DNA of 20,000 bases from Cristatella mucedo (GCA_009760855.2 WPIO01000007.1:11632501-11652500), one strand, 5' to 3'. Shown: positions 1 through 8,698, numbered from the stretch's first letter. Numbers and translations: made by a program. The notes: generated by a model from the sequence alone, not told the origin.

Positions 1-325
1 TTTTACTTCGCAAGTGCTCAGCGGCTGACCGGATCCAGGGCTCGATCACGACAATTGAGCCTATTTTTTCGAGAAATAGCTCAAGATTGATGGCTGATTT
101 GAGAAAACCATTGGTGCGTTTTTCGGGCGCCGCAAAGAGTGTATCTGCACGCCTGGAGCAGTTTTTGACTTCAAAACGTTATATTTTTTAGAACAGCTAC
201 CCGCAAAATAGATGATCAATTGCGATTCTACTTGCGGAAATTTGGTAAACCGGGTTACTGCCATCGGGTTCATATATATATATATTACGTATTTTCAATA
301 GTACAATGTATAAATTTAAATAATA
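1..325. other. AT-rich flank, no gene seen
   Basis: I find no recognisable coding region, RNA gene or repeat family here apart from a short (AT)n run at about 271-286. The only open frame of note is on the minus strand at 61-273; its translation has no recognised motif and is probably chance. Confidence 0.5.
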
Positions 326-329
326 TAAG

Positions 330-450
330 CACTGTATGCGTGCTTAAGTAAACATAACCACTCGACCGTGCTTCCTTTACTGCAAACGTCAAGTGCCTAG
401 AAAGAGATTAAGTTCTTTGAGGGCGCTATAATAAATGCATTATTATCATT
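330..450 (+). mobile_element. L2-type LINE 3' tail fragment
   Basis: The stretch from about 361 to 450 matches the end of the LINE copy that terminates at 15036. Both carry GTGCCTAGA, then AGAGATT, then GAGGGCGCT or GAGGGCACT, then a run ending ATTATCATT. No reverse-transcriptase coding sequence precedes it, so this is a strongly 5'-truncated copy or a SINE that carries the same tail. It lies only about 0.5 kb upstream of the homeobox exon. The left limit is approximate. Confidence 0.7.
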
Positions 451-957
451 TTTTTTACTAAATACGTATCCCACTCGCACGGCCGGCCGTCTTGCCGTCG
501 CAGCTTCACCGTTGGTTGGTTGCGGCTGCGACGCATTTCTCTAGCGCCTCGTCGTTGCTCCTTGACTACCGACGAGGCACGAGCGCCGCTGCGGCCAATG
601 CGGCCGGCGTCTCGGCAGTTCGCTTGCAGCTCAGCCGCTGCCCCCCCCGCAATCCCGAAAAGGCGCGCGAGCAGCAACGGCGTGAGCAATCGCGTGAGCT
701 CGCGCCCGAGCGCGCTCGCTCGAATTACAAACTACCAATGGGCCGGCGCCGAGCATCTGCGTCGGTCGCGCAAAGCTGCAGAGCGTTCGTAGAAAGTGCG
801 CTAAGCACGCCGGCCATCGCAGCACCTTCCGCATCGGCGCTTCCGTTTCTCGGGCTCTCACGAGCGGCGGCCGCGATGATGAGGGCTTCGCGCCGCGCTC
901 GCCGTCGCCCCCGCACACTTCGCCCGTCCAAATGGCGGCTCGCGCGACGCGTTGCAG
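451..957 (+). other. GC-rich sequence upstream of homeobox exon, probably intron
   Basis: A frame continuous with the homeobox exon stays open from 492, but its translation is arginine/alanine/serine-rich and low in complexity, with nothing resembling a Hox N-terminal exon (no hexapeptide, no conserved N-terminal motif). Open frames are expected by chance in DNA this GC-rich, and several other frames are also open. A pyrimidine-rich stretch (901-930) precedes a usable acceptor ending in GCAG at 957. I therefore read it as the end of the intron between the Hox exons. That it is true N-terminal coding sequence cannot be excluded. Confidence 0.5.
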
Positions 958-1298
958 ACAATTCGGTGAGCGGCGGCGGCGGAGGTGGCTCGACGAGGAA
1001 GAAGCGCAAGCCGTACAGCCGCTACCAGACCATGTGCCTGGAGAGCGAGTTCCTCAACAACTCGTACATCACGCGACAGAAGCGCTGGGAAGTGTCGTGC
1101 CGACTCAAGCTGACCGAGCGCCAGGTCAAGGTCTGGTTCCAGAACAGGCGCATGAAGAGGAAGAAGCTCAACGAGCGCTCGAAGAACGCCCAGCTCCCCG
1201 TCGGCATGGTCGGCGGCGGCCACCACCAGCACCAGCAGCAGCAGCAGCACCCGCTGGGCGCCTTCGGCCCGGGCATCGCCTCCCAGCCGCCCGTTTGA
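958..1298 (+). CDS. Post2: Post2-like posterior Hox gene, homeobox (last) exon
   Basis: This exon encodes a homeodomain transcription factor of the posterior Hox class (Abd-B/Hox9-13 relatives), a nuclear DNA-binding protein that patterns the posterior body axis. The 60-residue homeodomain lies at 993-1172, from TRKKRKPYS to KKLN. W48, F49, Q50, N51 and R53 of the recognition helix are all present in [14 protein letters not shown]. The arm RKKRKPYS and helix-2 region [12 protein letters not shown] fit the lophotrochozoan Post2 class better than arthropod Abd-B, which has SKQKRWE followed by LARNL; this comparison is from memory. After it come a short Gly/His/Gln-rich tail and a TGA at 1296-1298. 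A seven-glycine-rich linker precedes the domain. The start is the splice acceptor GCAG at 954-957, which splits an Asp codon; it is the least certain boundary. The N-terminal exon is not seen in the window. The alternative identity is a divergent Abd-B or Post1. Confidence 0.82.
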
Positions 1299-1775
1299 AG
1301 AGAGAGAGAGAGAGGCAGAGCGGCGCTCCAAGCAGGCAACGAACAGAGAACTCTGTCGATACGTCCGACAGAGCGCGCGCGCTCGCGGCGGCTCGCGGTC
1401 GCGCGGACGACTGCGCCGGTCGCACTGCGCCCCGTCCGCAGAGGGTGCCGCGGCGGCAGACGATTGCGCAGCAGAGGACTGCACGCCGACGGTGGCAGCA
1501 GCAGACGGCCCGCTGGCGACGGTCGTCGGCCAAGATGACGAGACGAACGGCGGCGGACGGAGGGCGCGTGGACCCACTCTTCCCGGGTTCCTCCACCGAC
1601 TCTAGCGGCACCCGTTCGCGAACGACGGCCTTCGTTTTTTTCCTTGTTTCCGAAGCGGCCTTTAATTTATTAACTGCGTCTGACGCTGCAGCACGCCGGC
1701 GCCCTAGCGCTCGACTTGACGGTTTCGCCGCGGCCACGCGGCTCCTCGACGGGGCCCGTGCGCCCCATCGCAAGT

Positions 1776-1799
1776 GCGGCCGCCGCCGCCGCCGCCGCG
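1776..1799. repeat. (CCG)n trinucleotide run
   Basis: A GCC/CCG run of about seven units sits in the 3' flank of the homeobox exon. In other frames it would read as polyalanine or polyarginine, which inflates chance open frames here. Confidence 0.8.
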
Positions 1800-1966
1800 G
1801 ACGGTCCATCAGGCGGCCGCGAGGCAGCGAGCCGCGCGAGAATCGCTGCCTCGCTGTCGCGAGAAGCTGCTGTCGGGCGCGGCATCGCGTGCGCGCGCAA
1901 GGCACAGACAGCGCGCGATGGCAAAGACAGCGTGCGATGGCCAAAGCGTGCGGGCGGCCAAAGCTC

Positions 1967-1992
1967 CGGCGGCGGCGGCGGCGGCGGCGGCG
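1967..1992. repeat. (CGG)n trinucleotide run
   Basis: About nine CGG units, followed directly by two copies of a 12-base unit GTTGGATCGTC plus one base. Confidence 0.85.
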
Positions 1993-2038
1993 TTGGATCG
2001 TCGTTGGATCGTCGTTGCGTCCAGGCGGGACCGCCGCG

Positions 2039-2083
2039 GCGGCGGCGCGGCGCTCGAGCCACGCTCGAGCGCCGCGCCGCCGC
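2039..2083. repeat. Perfect 20-bp inverted repeat with 5-base loop
   Basis: The left arm (2039-2058) and right arm (2064-2083) are exact reverse complements and are separated by CCACG. Each arm contains CTCGAG and GGCGCGGC-type sequence, so the stem is almost entirely G-C. If transcribed in the Hox 3' UTR it would form a very stable hairpin. It has no U-run, so it is not a simple bacterial-type terminator, and its function is unknown. Confidence 0.9.
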
Positions 2084-2112
2084 GGGCGAAATCTGAGAGC
2101 TCTGGCTGCTCC

Positions 2113-2146
2113 CGCTCAGCCACCGAGTGCACTCGATGGCTGAGCG
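2113..2146. repeat. 34-bp near-perfect palindrome
   Basis: The sequence is centred on GAGTGCACTC (2125-2134), and its arms CGCTCAGCC and GGCTGAGCG pair across the centre with one mismatched pair. There is no loop, so it can be a dyad-symmetric protein-binding site or a cruciform. Confidence 0.85.
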
Positions 2147-2200
2147 CCATTGATGCGCGCCCAGCAGGGCGAGCTTGTTTCTTTAACCTGTTATTGTGGT

Positions 2201-2206
2201 AATAAA
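2201..2206 (+). terminator. Candidate polyadenylation signal AATAAA
   Basis: A canonical AATAAA is found where the composition changes from GC-rich to AT-richer, about 900 bases after the homeobox stop codon. No other AATAAA was noted between the stop and this point. That it belongs to the Hox transcript is inference. Confidence 0.4.
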
Positions 2207-2399
2207 TTCGAATTAAAAAGATCAAACGGAGGACGACTCGAGGCAACCGATGCGCTCGATCGCTCTACCCACCGCTACCGCAATCGCCTACTTAGGAGGA
2301 GGGAGGCCGAGATGTCGGCAGAGCTGGTGCGGTCTGACCCGTGGCATCATTTTCTATGCCTGACCAGCAGTAGCGCCACCGGTAAGAAAGAGTAAAGGT

Positions 2400-2565
2400 C
2401 GGAGGCCGATTCGAACGCCTCTTTTATAAAGTGGCAATGTAGCTTTAGCGGCTAGCGCCCGCCCACCCAGCACGAAGTGAGCAGCAAAGGAAGGACTGCT
2501 CACGGCCGGAGTCGAACTCACAACCTGGGTCATGAAGCGCATAATATCCTAGAGGTTCTCGCGCG
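2400..2565 (-). mobile_element. tRNA-derived SINE with L2-like tail
   Basis: Read on the minus strand, a pol III B-box-like element GAGTTCGACTCC (2508-2519 on the plus strand) follows a tRNA-like segment with GCGCTTCATGACCCAGG. Next comes a body with AGCAGTCCTT and GCTGCTCACT, shared with the SINE at 11.3 kb, and then a 3' portion CCACTTTATAAAAGAGGC resembling the tail of the SINE at 19.2 kb. Ends are approximate and no target-site duplication was identified. Confidence 0.65.
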
Positions 2566-2747
2566 AGGATGAATGGCTGCGCTGCCAAGCTTGTGTCTCG
2601 ACCGAGACATCACCGATCTCGCTGCAACCGCCACGCTGAGTATGAGAGCCGTGCCTTGCACTTCGTCCCAGCGATCTATCGCCGTTCGACCTACAGTCAA
2701 AGGCTGATCGGCCCCGCACGTCCATCTCGATCAGCCAACTTACAGCT

Positions 2748-2847
<100 letters not shown>

Positions 2848-2955
2848 GTTATATGTGCATATATGTATGTATGAGTGTGCTAACGTGATCTAACGCTCAC
2901 GAGCTATAACACCCTGGCGACAGATTGTTTTGGTCTAGCGTGCGTAAGTGCGCGG

Positions 2956-2958
<3 letters not shown>

Positions 2959-2993
<35 letters not shown>

Positions 2994-3060
2994 ATGTGCG
3001 TATGTGTCTGTGTGAATGTGTGTGCGAGCGCGCGCGTGTGTGTGTGTGTGTGTGCGTGCA
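2959..3060. repeat. (TG)n microsatellite, interrupted
   Basis: A pure (TG)16 at 2961-2992 is followed by interrupted TG and CG units to 3060. It is the reverse complement in character of the (CA)n tract 120 bases upstream. Confidence 0.97.
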
Positions 3061-3725
3061 TGCATTTGTCTGTATTTTTCGCGAGTGCTGGTCTGTATTT
3101 GTGATCGGAATGAGAAAATTGTGTGGCTACGAGTGGCATCGAGGCGTGTGGACTGTGCGTGCTTTCTCCTATAAAAATCCAAGTTAGTTAGTCTGTTCGT
3201 CCGTCCATGACGTGACATTTTACATACAATCTTTCGTGCTGCATTTATAGTAATACAATTAGGGCTTGGAGACGATAAGTGATAAAAAATGGGAGCTGAG
3301 AAAGGAGGACACACTTTTTAATTTGCATATGTAGTCATAGTAGGAATTGGACACTGAAATGTTACAATTTAACAGGACTACAATCTTGAGGGGGTTCGAA
3401 GCGCGGCGAAGGCGTTCCAGCAGCATAAGCTCTGCTCTACGACCCTTTTCGCACTTCCGGGCTACCTACGCATTCGGCGCTTTCACTGCTTCCGTCGTTT
3501 CGAAGCTTCCGCTTGGGCCAGCTGATTTGGTATATTGGAAAGCTGCCATATTTGTTTAAAGGGAGTTTTAACTTTTTGCAGCTCCGCTTAGTTTTTGCCA
3601 GTTTTATCAAATAGCTGCGAATTAACGATGAACTTTAAATTCACAGCAACAACACATTTTCAATGAATATCAATTAGGATTCCGGCAGGAAAGAAGCGTT
3701 CTCGCCAGCATAAACGCGCCGGAGA
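3061..3725. other. No gene recognised
   Basis: Mixed-composition DNA with short open frames (for example 3347-3559 on +) that show no recognised motif. A TATAAAA at 3170-3176 has no supporting gene downstream. Confidence 0.4.
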
Positions 3726-3730
3726 CTTCA

Positions 3731-4447
3731 TAATAATAATAATAATACACTTGATAAAGCGCCCTCAGAGAAGTCAATTTCTTTCTAGGCGCTTTAAATT
3801 TGCTGCAAAGGGAAATGCATTTGAATGGTAAGTGAAATCATGCTTGAAAAAAAAACACAATGAATAATATGGTTAGGGGTGACATACACAGGGTCAGCAT
3901 GCAAATGTGGTTAGTGGCAGCATGCACAGTGTCAGCATGCATAAGCACATAAAGGACGAATCACAGGGACCCACTATATGCTGTCCTACTTAGGTATGTT
4001 TTAAAGTTCCTTTTAAATGTGGTCAGGTCAGGGGATGTTTTGACGCAGGTCGGGAGGGAGTTCCAGGCTTTGGGAGCATATGAACTAAATGCACGGTCTC
4101 CAAAGGATTTAAGGTTTGTATGAGGTATTTCTAGACTGATGGATTCCGAGAAGCGGGTGGTACGATGCTTGGCCTGATGGGGTAGTATATCTGACAGATA
4201 GGCTGGAGCCATAGAATGAAGGGACCTAAAAGTGAGCGACAAAACCTTGAAGTCAATCCGTTGCCTCACTGGTAGCCAGTGCAGGTCGGCGAGAAGTGGA
4301 GTAATGTGGCAACTGCGACGCTCACGACGGACAAGCCTAGCTGCAGAGTTTTGCACCAGCTGCAATCGCCTGATCGCACATGCTGGTAGGCCAGTAAGCA
4401 GTGAGTTGCAGAAGTCGAGACGGGGTGTCACGAACGCATGGCTATAA
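3731..4447 (-). mobile_element. L2-type LINE, 3' portion with (ATT)n tail
   Basis: This is the 3' part of a non-LTR retrotransposon on the minus strand. It ends in a (TAA)n run on the plus strand (3731-3748), which reads as (ATT)n in the element. The preceding tail has AAAGCGCCTAGAAAG and GAGGGCGCTTTATCA, matching the tail ending at 15326. The coding part and its continuation beyond an inserted Tc1-like element are listed separately. The (ATT)n end and the AAAGCGCC motif are typical of L2/CR1-type tails; the exact clade would need a tree. Confidence 0.88.
3961..4447 (-). pseudogene. LINE reverse-transcriptase C-terminal piece
   Basis: This minus-strand frame is intact for about 160 residues and encodes the segment after the reverse-transcriptase palm: [11 protein letters not shown], then [35 protein letters not shown] and FKRNFKTYL, all familiar from CR1/L2/jockey-type LINE proteins. 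It ends with a stop at 3961, just before the 3' UTR. Its 5' continuation is cut near 4447 by the Tc1-like insertion, and the remaining reverse transcriptase resumes at about 5583. It cannot make a complete enzyme. The long uninterrupted frame suggests a fairly recent copy compared with its broken 5' half. Confidence 0.88.
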
Positions 4448-5582
4448 TGTTTGTGTCTTAGCAACATGAAGGTGGCACGGAAATGGGTCTTAGCAACATG
4501 AAGGTGGCACGGAAGCTTGGTTGAAGTCAGAAGGATCGATCAGGTATAACCTGGAGTATTTTCAGGGTGGTAGCATGGATGTCTTACCATTCTCCGGCCG
4601 CCCACGTTCGACGATAAAAATATCACTGTCTGCTAAAATTGGCTGCTCTGAGTCGAAGAAAAGAACCAATTCGAGCTGTGTCCAAGACCTTAGAGGAGGC
4701 TACCGGCAAGGATGTAAGTGTTGATACGGTTTGCAGGAGGCTTACGGAGCACGGCAGTTACAGAAGAGTTAGTAAACGCAAGCCTTTAATTAACGAACTA
4801 CAGCGAAATTTCCTTCTGCAGTGGCCCGAAAACATGCCCACTTTACAACTGCCGACTGGAGCAGTATTCTGTAGACCGATGAAAGTAAATTCACGGTCCA
4901 CGGAGATGGCAAGCAGTGGCTTTTGTCAGTTGAAGAAAAGGCGAACAGTATCACCCGGACTGCTTGTAATCTACGCCCAAGAAAGGAGGTGGAAGTGTGC
5001 TTGTTTAGTCTTGTTTTTTTCGGCTTCCGGCATAGGAGCTGTGCACAGAATCGGTAGGATTATGGACTGAAACATGTTCACGGACATCAGAAAAAATGTT
5101 GACATGCCCTGTGCCTGAGCTCTTGTGGGGGAGGACTACGTTTGGCAAATGGATAATGATCTTACAGCATACTGAAAGTGCAAAGAAGCAATTCTTTGCC
5201 GATTCTGATATCCGAGTCCTTGGTTGACTGAGCAAATCTCCCAATCTCAACCCTATTGAGCATCTATGGGACATGTTGAAGCACTTGCTTAGAGCTGAGA
5301 ACAGTATCTCGTCTTTCCCCTAGCAGCTTTTTGATCGGCTTAAGCACCCGTGGGACTGCATTACTCTGGATGTTTGCCGAAGGCCGACTTGAGTCAATGC
5401 TCTGGCAAATACCTTAAGTCATTACGAATAGGGATCGTCCGACCTCTTATTGATGTGAGTACATGTCAGTGCATGTATAACCTTAGTTCTGATAATAGAA
5501 ATTATTGAAACACCTCGTGCGCATGTTTTCAGTGCAGTAGCTTGGTTGTGGTACCTATTCACCCTCGTAAATACTTTTGTGT
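4448..5582 (+). mobile_element. Tc1/mariner-like DNA transposon, degenerate, inserted in the LINE
   Basis: This block separates two parts of one minus-strand LINE and contains a decayed Tc1-type transposase on the plus strand. A 28-base perfect direct repeat (4455-4482 and 4487-4514) sits at its left side. I could not identify clean terminal inverted repeats or a TA target duplication, so both limits are set by where LINE homology stops. About 150 bases of LINE sequence, judged against the copy at 9.7-10.3 kb, appear to be missing at the junction. Confidence 0.7.
4500..5430 (+). pseudogene. Tc1-like DD34E transposase pseudogene
   Basis: Tc1/mariner transposases excise and insert their element by DDE chemistry in the nucleus. 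The decayed frame shows the N-terminal helix-turn-helix region (FSGRPRST, then VSVDTVCRRLTEHGSYRRV and SKRKPLIN), then TDESKFTVHGDG with the first Asp at 4878-4880. WQMDND follows with the second Asp at 5152-5154, then SPNLNPIEHLWDMLKHLL with the Glu at 5258-5260. The three catalytic codons lie in three different frames, so there are at least two frameshifts plus several stops. The D-to-E distance of 106 bases equals a 34-residue gap plus one extra base, which is the Tc1 DD34E pattern. It is clearly inactive. Confidence 0.9.
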
Positions 5583-6540
5583 TTGAGTGTATGCTGGCAG
5601 AGCCGATTTTGAGCGTCAAGTTTTCCATTTTATGTATGACACTCGGTTTTCCCATAACTAGTAAGTTGGTTTTATCGTCAATCAATTTAAGAAAGTTTGC
5701 TGCCATCCATGGGCAGATGTCATAAATACATGCAGCAAGAGTGTCAAGGGAATTCGACGGGCTGGAGGGCTGGGAAGGATTAAAGCAGAAGTACTACTGA
5801 GTGTCATCTGCATAGAAATGAAAGCCCAGATTGTGCCCGGCAATCACTTCGGCAGGCGGGAGAGAATAAACCGTGAAAAGAGCGGCACCAAGCACAGAGC
5901 CCTGAGTACCCCATATTTCAGAGGTTCCTCGGATGATCGTATATTCGCATCAATACTCCGGACTCTTCCTGTGAGATAGGACCTGAACCATTGCAATGAC
6001 AGTGATGCCCAGGCTAGTTGAGAGGCCCCCAAGAAGGACTTGCTGATCAATTGTATCAAACGCTGCCGAAAGATCAAGCAAAACAAACAAAGATTTTACC
6101 CAAGTCTGCATTCCTTATAAGGTTGTCATACACCTGAGGCAACGCTGACTCGCTGGAATGATGAGCTCTGAAACCAGATTGGAACTTACTAGCCAGGTTT
6201 GAAGTTTCAATATATGAGTTCAGCTGATCTGCCACGACTCGTTCCAGTCTTTGATGGGACCGGTAGAATGGAGACTGGGCGAATATGCTTAAGTTCTTTT
6301 GGTCTAGTGTTGCTCTTTTGAGTCGTGGCCTGACTGCAGCCTTTTTGAAAGGTGCTACATCATGACCTGAGGCTAGTGACATATTTAAAATGTTAGTCAT
6401 GCATGGCAGAAGCAGATCTAGGCATCGTAGATACAGGAAAATGTATATAGGGTCTAGATGACCAGTTTTCTTTTGGAATATAAACTTCAGGATGAGGTTT
6501 CGCGAGGCCACCTTGACTGTAGACATTGAGGTGCTGCACG
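5583..6540 (-). pseudogene. LINE reverse-transcriptase core, 5' half of the interrupted copy
   Basis: This minus-strand sequence encodes the catalytic core of a non-LTR reverse transcriptase across several broken frames. From 6526 down it reads ERVVADQLNSYIETSN and FQSGFRAHHSSESAL (fingers), then LDLSAAFDTID at about 6036-6087 with the first catalytic Asp. GVLRA and LGA-like sequence follows near 5900, then FHFYADDTQ with the YADD motif at 5803-5814, then WMAANFLKL and DDKTNLLVMGKPS. Frameshifts near 6070 and 5844 and a stop after YADDTQ inactivate it. The 3' continuation lies beyond the Tc1-like insertion at 3961-4447. Confidence 0.88.
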
Positions 6541-7255
6541 GAATTGAGGGACACGAGTCCAGATTGGATGCTTCCTTTCTAGAGATACACGGGCTATGGG
6601 CAGATGACGTATAGCAGGCCTGATGACTACTAAGTTAGAGAGATTCGCACCAACGCTTTAGGAAGATTGCACAGAGTGGTACAAAGCAATCGTCGGAATA
6701 CCAAGCCATCAGGGCCTCTGGTCGTGCTACCCCTGCCAGCTATGTAGCACATTTCTTTTGTTAGTGCAGAATTCATGGACCCTAGCAACAGCAATCACAT
6801 CTAGGAAGTCATCTGAATGACAATAAGGAAACGATAACAGGTTCCAACGGTCACACCTAATAGACAGGTTACTAACTGCGTGCGAATCGTAACGTAACGC
6901 AACCCAGCACCAAGCATTAAGAGCGTAGATGTCCATATGCACACTATATCTTAAGAGCTGTGGTCAAGCAACATATAGATAACCTTTAAACATATTTTAG
7001 CTTTATGTAGCCTCCATATGCGATGTTTGCTAGAGCTTCGATTTTAGAGGAGAATTCTGAAACGGGCATGAAACAGTAATAGCGCTTGGTTTCAGGAGGC
7101 AAGAATGAGCTAACCATTACATTCGATTTATGGTTTAAGATTAGGGACTGTTTACCACCATGCAGAGCAAAATTTGCATTCTGATCCACAAGGTCTGGCA
7201 TGGTTTGACTCCATGACTAGCTTAAGTACTGCACCATTTTCAACATCATCGTGCC
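6541..7255 (-). other. Unassigned stretch, possibly older LINE 5' sequence
   Basis: Two short minus-strand open frames (6727-6942 and 6986-7201) sit just 5' of the LINE reverse transcriptase in the element's own orientation. This is where the endonuclease/reverse-transcriptase linker of the element would be. I do not recognise endonuclease motifs in them, so membership in the LINE is only positional. Confidence 0.3.
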
Positions 7256-7340
7256 CCAAGTTTCTCTATAGAGAATAAATTAGCTGTTCCATTCCTGCGA
7301 TTGGAGGTTGGCTGCAGAAGCTTTTGCTCTTCTGTCTTTG

Positions 7341-7487
7341 ACTGTGGGACACACTCCTGTGATTCTTTTGACTGTGGGACACACTCCTGTGATTCTTTTG
7401 ACTGTGAGACACACTCCTGTGATTCTTTTGACTGTGGGACACGCTCCTGTGATTCTTTTGACTGTGGGACACACTCCTGTGATTCTT
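7341..7487. repeat. 30-bp minisatellite, 4.9 copies
   Basis: A 30-base unit beginning ACTGTGGGACACACTCCTGT and ending GATTCTTTTG repeats at 7341, 7371, 7401, 7431 and 7461, with one or two substitutions. The last copy is cut at 7487. Because the period is a multiple of three, several frames on both strands stay open through it and yield 10-residue peptide repeats. The flanking sequence gives no support for a gene. Confidence 0.97.
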
Positions 7488-7654
7488 AAACTACCGCATC
7501 CATGCTCCTGCTGCCGACTTCGGTGCAACCTTTCCAGCTGCCCTGAGCTGTCAGATCCATGCCACTCGCTTCCTTGACTGCTCTCATGACGTAGGAATGC
7601 TTCTCACAGTTTCTTTTTGTTGCCTGTGATGAAGTTGGTTGGCTAAATTATCTG

Positions 7655-7745
7655 CACTCGGGCTTTCAGTGTGCTATAGAAACTCTCTAGTCCACTTATT
7701 CCTCGTGGGTTTGTGGAGTTTCAGATGGAAACACTACATACTCAG
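7655..7745 (+). repeat. Dispersed L2-like tail repeat, copy 1
   Basis: The sequence GTGTGCTATAGAAACTCTC followed about 35 bases later by GTGGAGTTTCAGATGGA matches, in order and spacing, minus-strand sequence at 18265-18370 and part of 16183-16245. The GCGCTATACAAA-like part resembles the end of L2-type LINEs and of the SINE at 19.2 kb. It probably is the 3' end of a truncated retroelement. Confidence 0.55.
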
Positions 7746-7771
7746 GTATTTGACTTCCAAGCAAATGCATG

Positions 7772-7831
7772 CACAAGCGCGCACACACACGTGCGAGCAC
7801 ACACACGCACGCATGCGCACACACACACATT
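7772..7831. repeat. CA-rich degenerate microsatellite
   Basis: Imperfect CA/CG/TG repeats; a purine-pyrimidine alternating stretch that could adopt Z-DNA. Confidence 0.8.
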
Positions 7832-8215
7832 TCCGGGGCTCACTCTTTTCGGTGTCGATACTATCACTGTCAGCAACTTGGTGGGTGTGCCTGAGTATTC
7901 ATTCTCGTAAAATTGCATGCACGTTCACGTTGCTGGCTTGCTTGCTCGTGTGCATGCCGTTTGCTCGTGTTTGCATGTACAGGCAAGCTCACAAGCTCCA
8001 CGTCCCTGCCAAACTATGCGCCTATGAACATTCAAACTGAGCTGTAGATCTCCATTTTGACCTGTGTCTACCGGAGCCTCGAACTTCCGGTGCAACTTCG
8101 TACAACCGTTGCTGCTGCACCGGCGACTAGTGGGAATGGAACGTTCTGCTCGGTGCCTGCTGTGGGTCACCTTTTGGTGGTCTAGCCATGCATCTCTCCA
8201 CTGCTTTGCTTGCAG

Positions 8216-8575
8216 CTGACAGCCGAGGGAGGGCTGAGTGCCGACATTCTGCAGCAGGCGCTGGAGAACAGCGGACTCAATCCCGTGACCGACACTGGCA
8301 CTGCTGCCCTGGCTTCGGCCAGCCACAGGATCTCTAGTCAGCCGTTTAAAGAAAAGTCGACAGCGGCCGGTGGTAGTGGCATTCTGCAGCCTACCGCCTC
8401 TGCCGCCGCTGCTGCTGCTGCTGCCATCGAAGCTTCCGCCTCTGCCGCAGCTGCCTCAGCTCCCGCGGCAGTCGTCCGGACAAGCAGCCCAGCAGCGGCC
8501 CAGCAGCATCATTTGTCGATAGCGACATTGCACGACTCGGGCGTCGTAATCAGGCGGCGCCACATCGTGCACAAG
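8216..8575 (+). CDS. ZNF236: ZNF236-like zinc-finger gene, exon A (inter-finger region)
   Basis: This internal exon encodes 120 residues, exactly in phase, between an acceptor CTTTGCTTGCAG (ends 8215) and a donor AAG/GTAGTG (8576). It starts LTAEGGLSADILQQALENSG, a conserved-looking amphipathic stretch, and continues through a disordered Ala/Ser-rich part with a run of eight alanines. It ends HDSGVVIRRRHIVHK. It holds no fingers itself but leads directly into the finger exon at 8832 in the same phase. In ZNF236-type proteins, spacer regions with similar ILQQ-like motifs separate finger clusters (recalled, not searched). Read-through would hit a stop at 8624, supporting the donor. No upstream exon of this gene was found in the window. 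Confidence 0.7.
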
Positions 8576-8657
8576 GTAGTGCTTTTTTCCACCAGAGCCT
8601 TGTCCGCATCGTCCCGAGACATCTAGACATCACCCCACGGCCTTAACCGTGAAAGCT

Positions 8658-8698
8658 CTCTGTCTGTCTGTCTGTCTGTCCGTCCGTCTGTCTGCCTG
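8658..8698. repeat. (CTGT)n microsatellite in intron
   Basis: Seven to ten CTGT/CCGT units lie in the intron between zinc-finger exons A and B. Confidence 0.9.

Larger units (their letters stand above)
1299..2200 (+). other. Probable 3' UTR and GC-rich flank of the Hox gene
   Basis: The stop codon is followed at once by a short (GA)n run (about 1299-1313), then about 900 bases of very GC- and CpG-rich DNA. Many frames are open on both strands, as expected at this composition, and none has a recognisable domain. It contains (CCG)n and (CGG)n runs, two strong inverted repeats and, at its end, an AATAAA. The extent of the 3' UTR is inferred. Confidence 0.4.

Noticed and set aside
492-957. N-terminal extension of the homeobox frame
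   Set aside because: Open by composition, low complexity and without Hox N-terminal motifs; a splice acceptor at 957 explains the exon better.
932-2143. 403-codon frame overlapping the homeobox in another phase
   Set aside because: Arg/Ala-rich shadow of GC-rich DNA that conflicts with the clearly conserved homeodomain frame.
7341-7487. CRISPR-like array
   Set aside because: The repeats are contiguous with no spacers, and the context is an animal genome; it is a minisatellite.
7982-8045. Possible extra zinc-finger-gene exon reading LPNYAPMNIQTEL
   Set aside because: An acceptor is possible, but the only GT after it gives a phase incompatible with exon A at 8216, and there is no clear homology.
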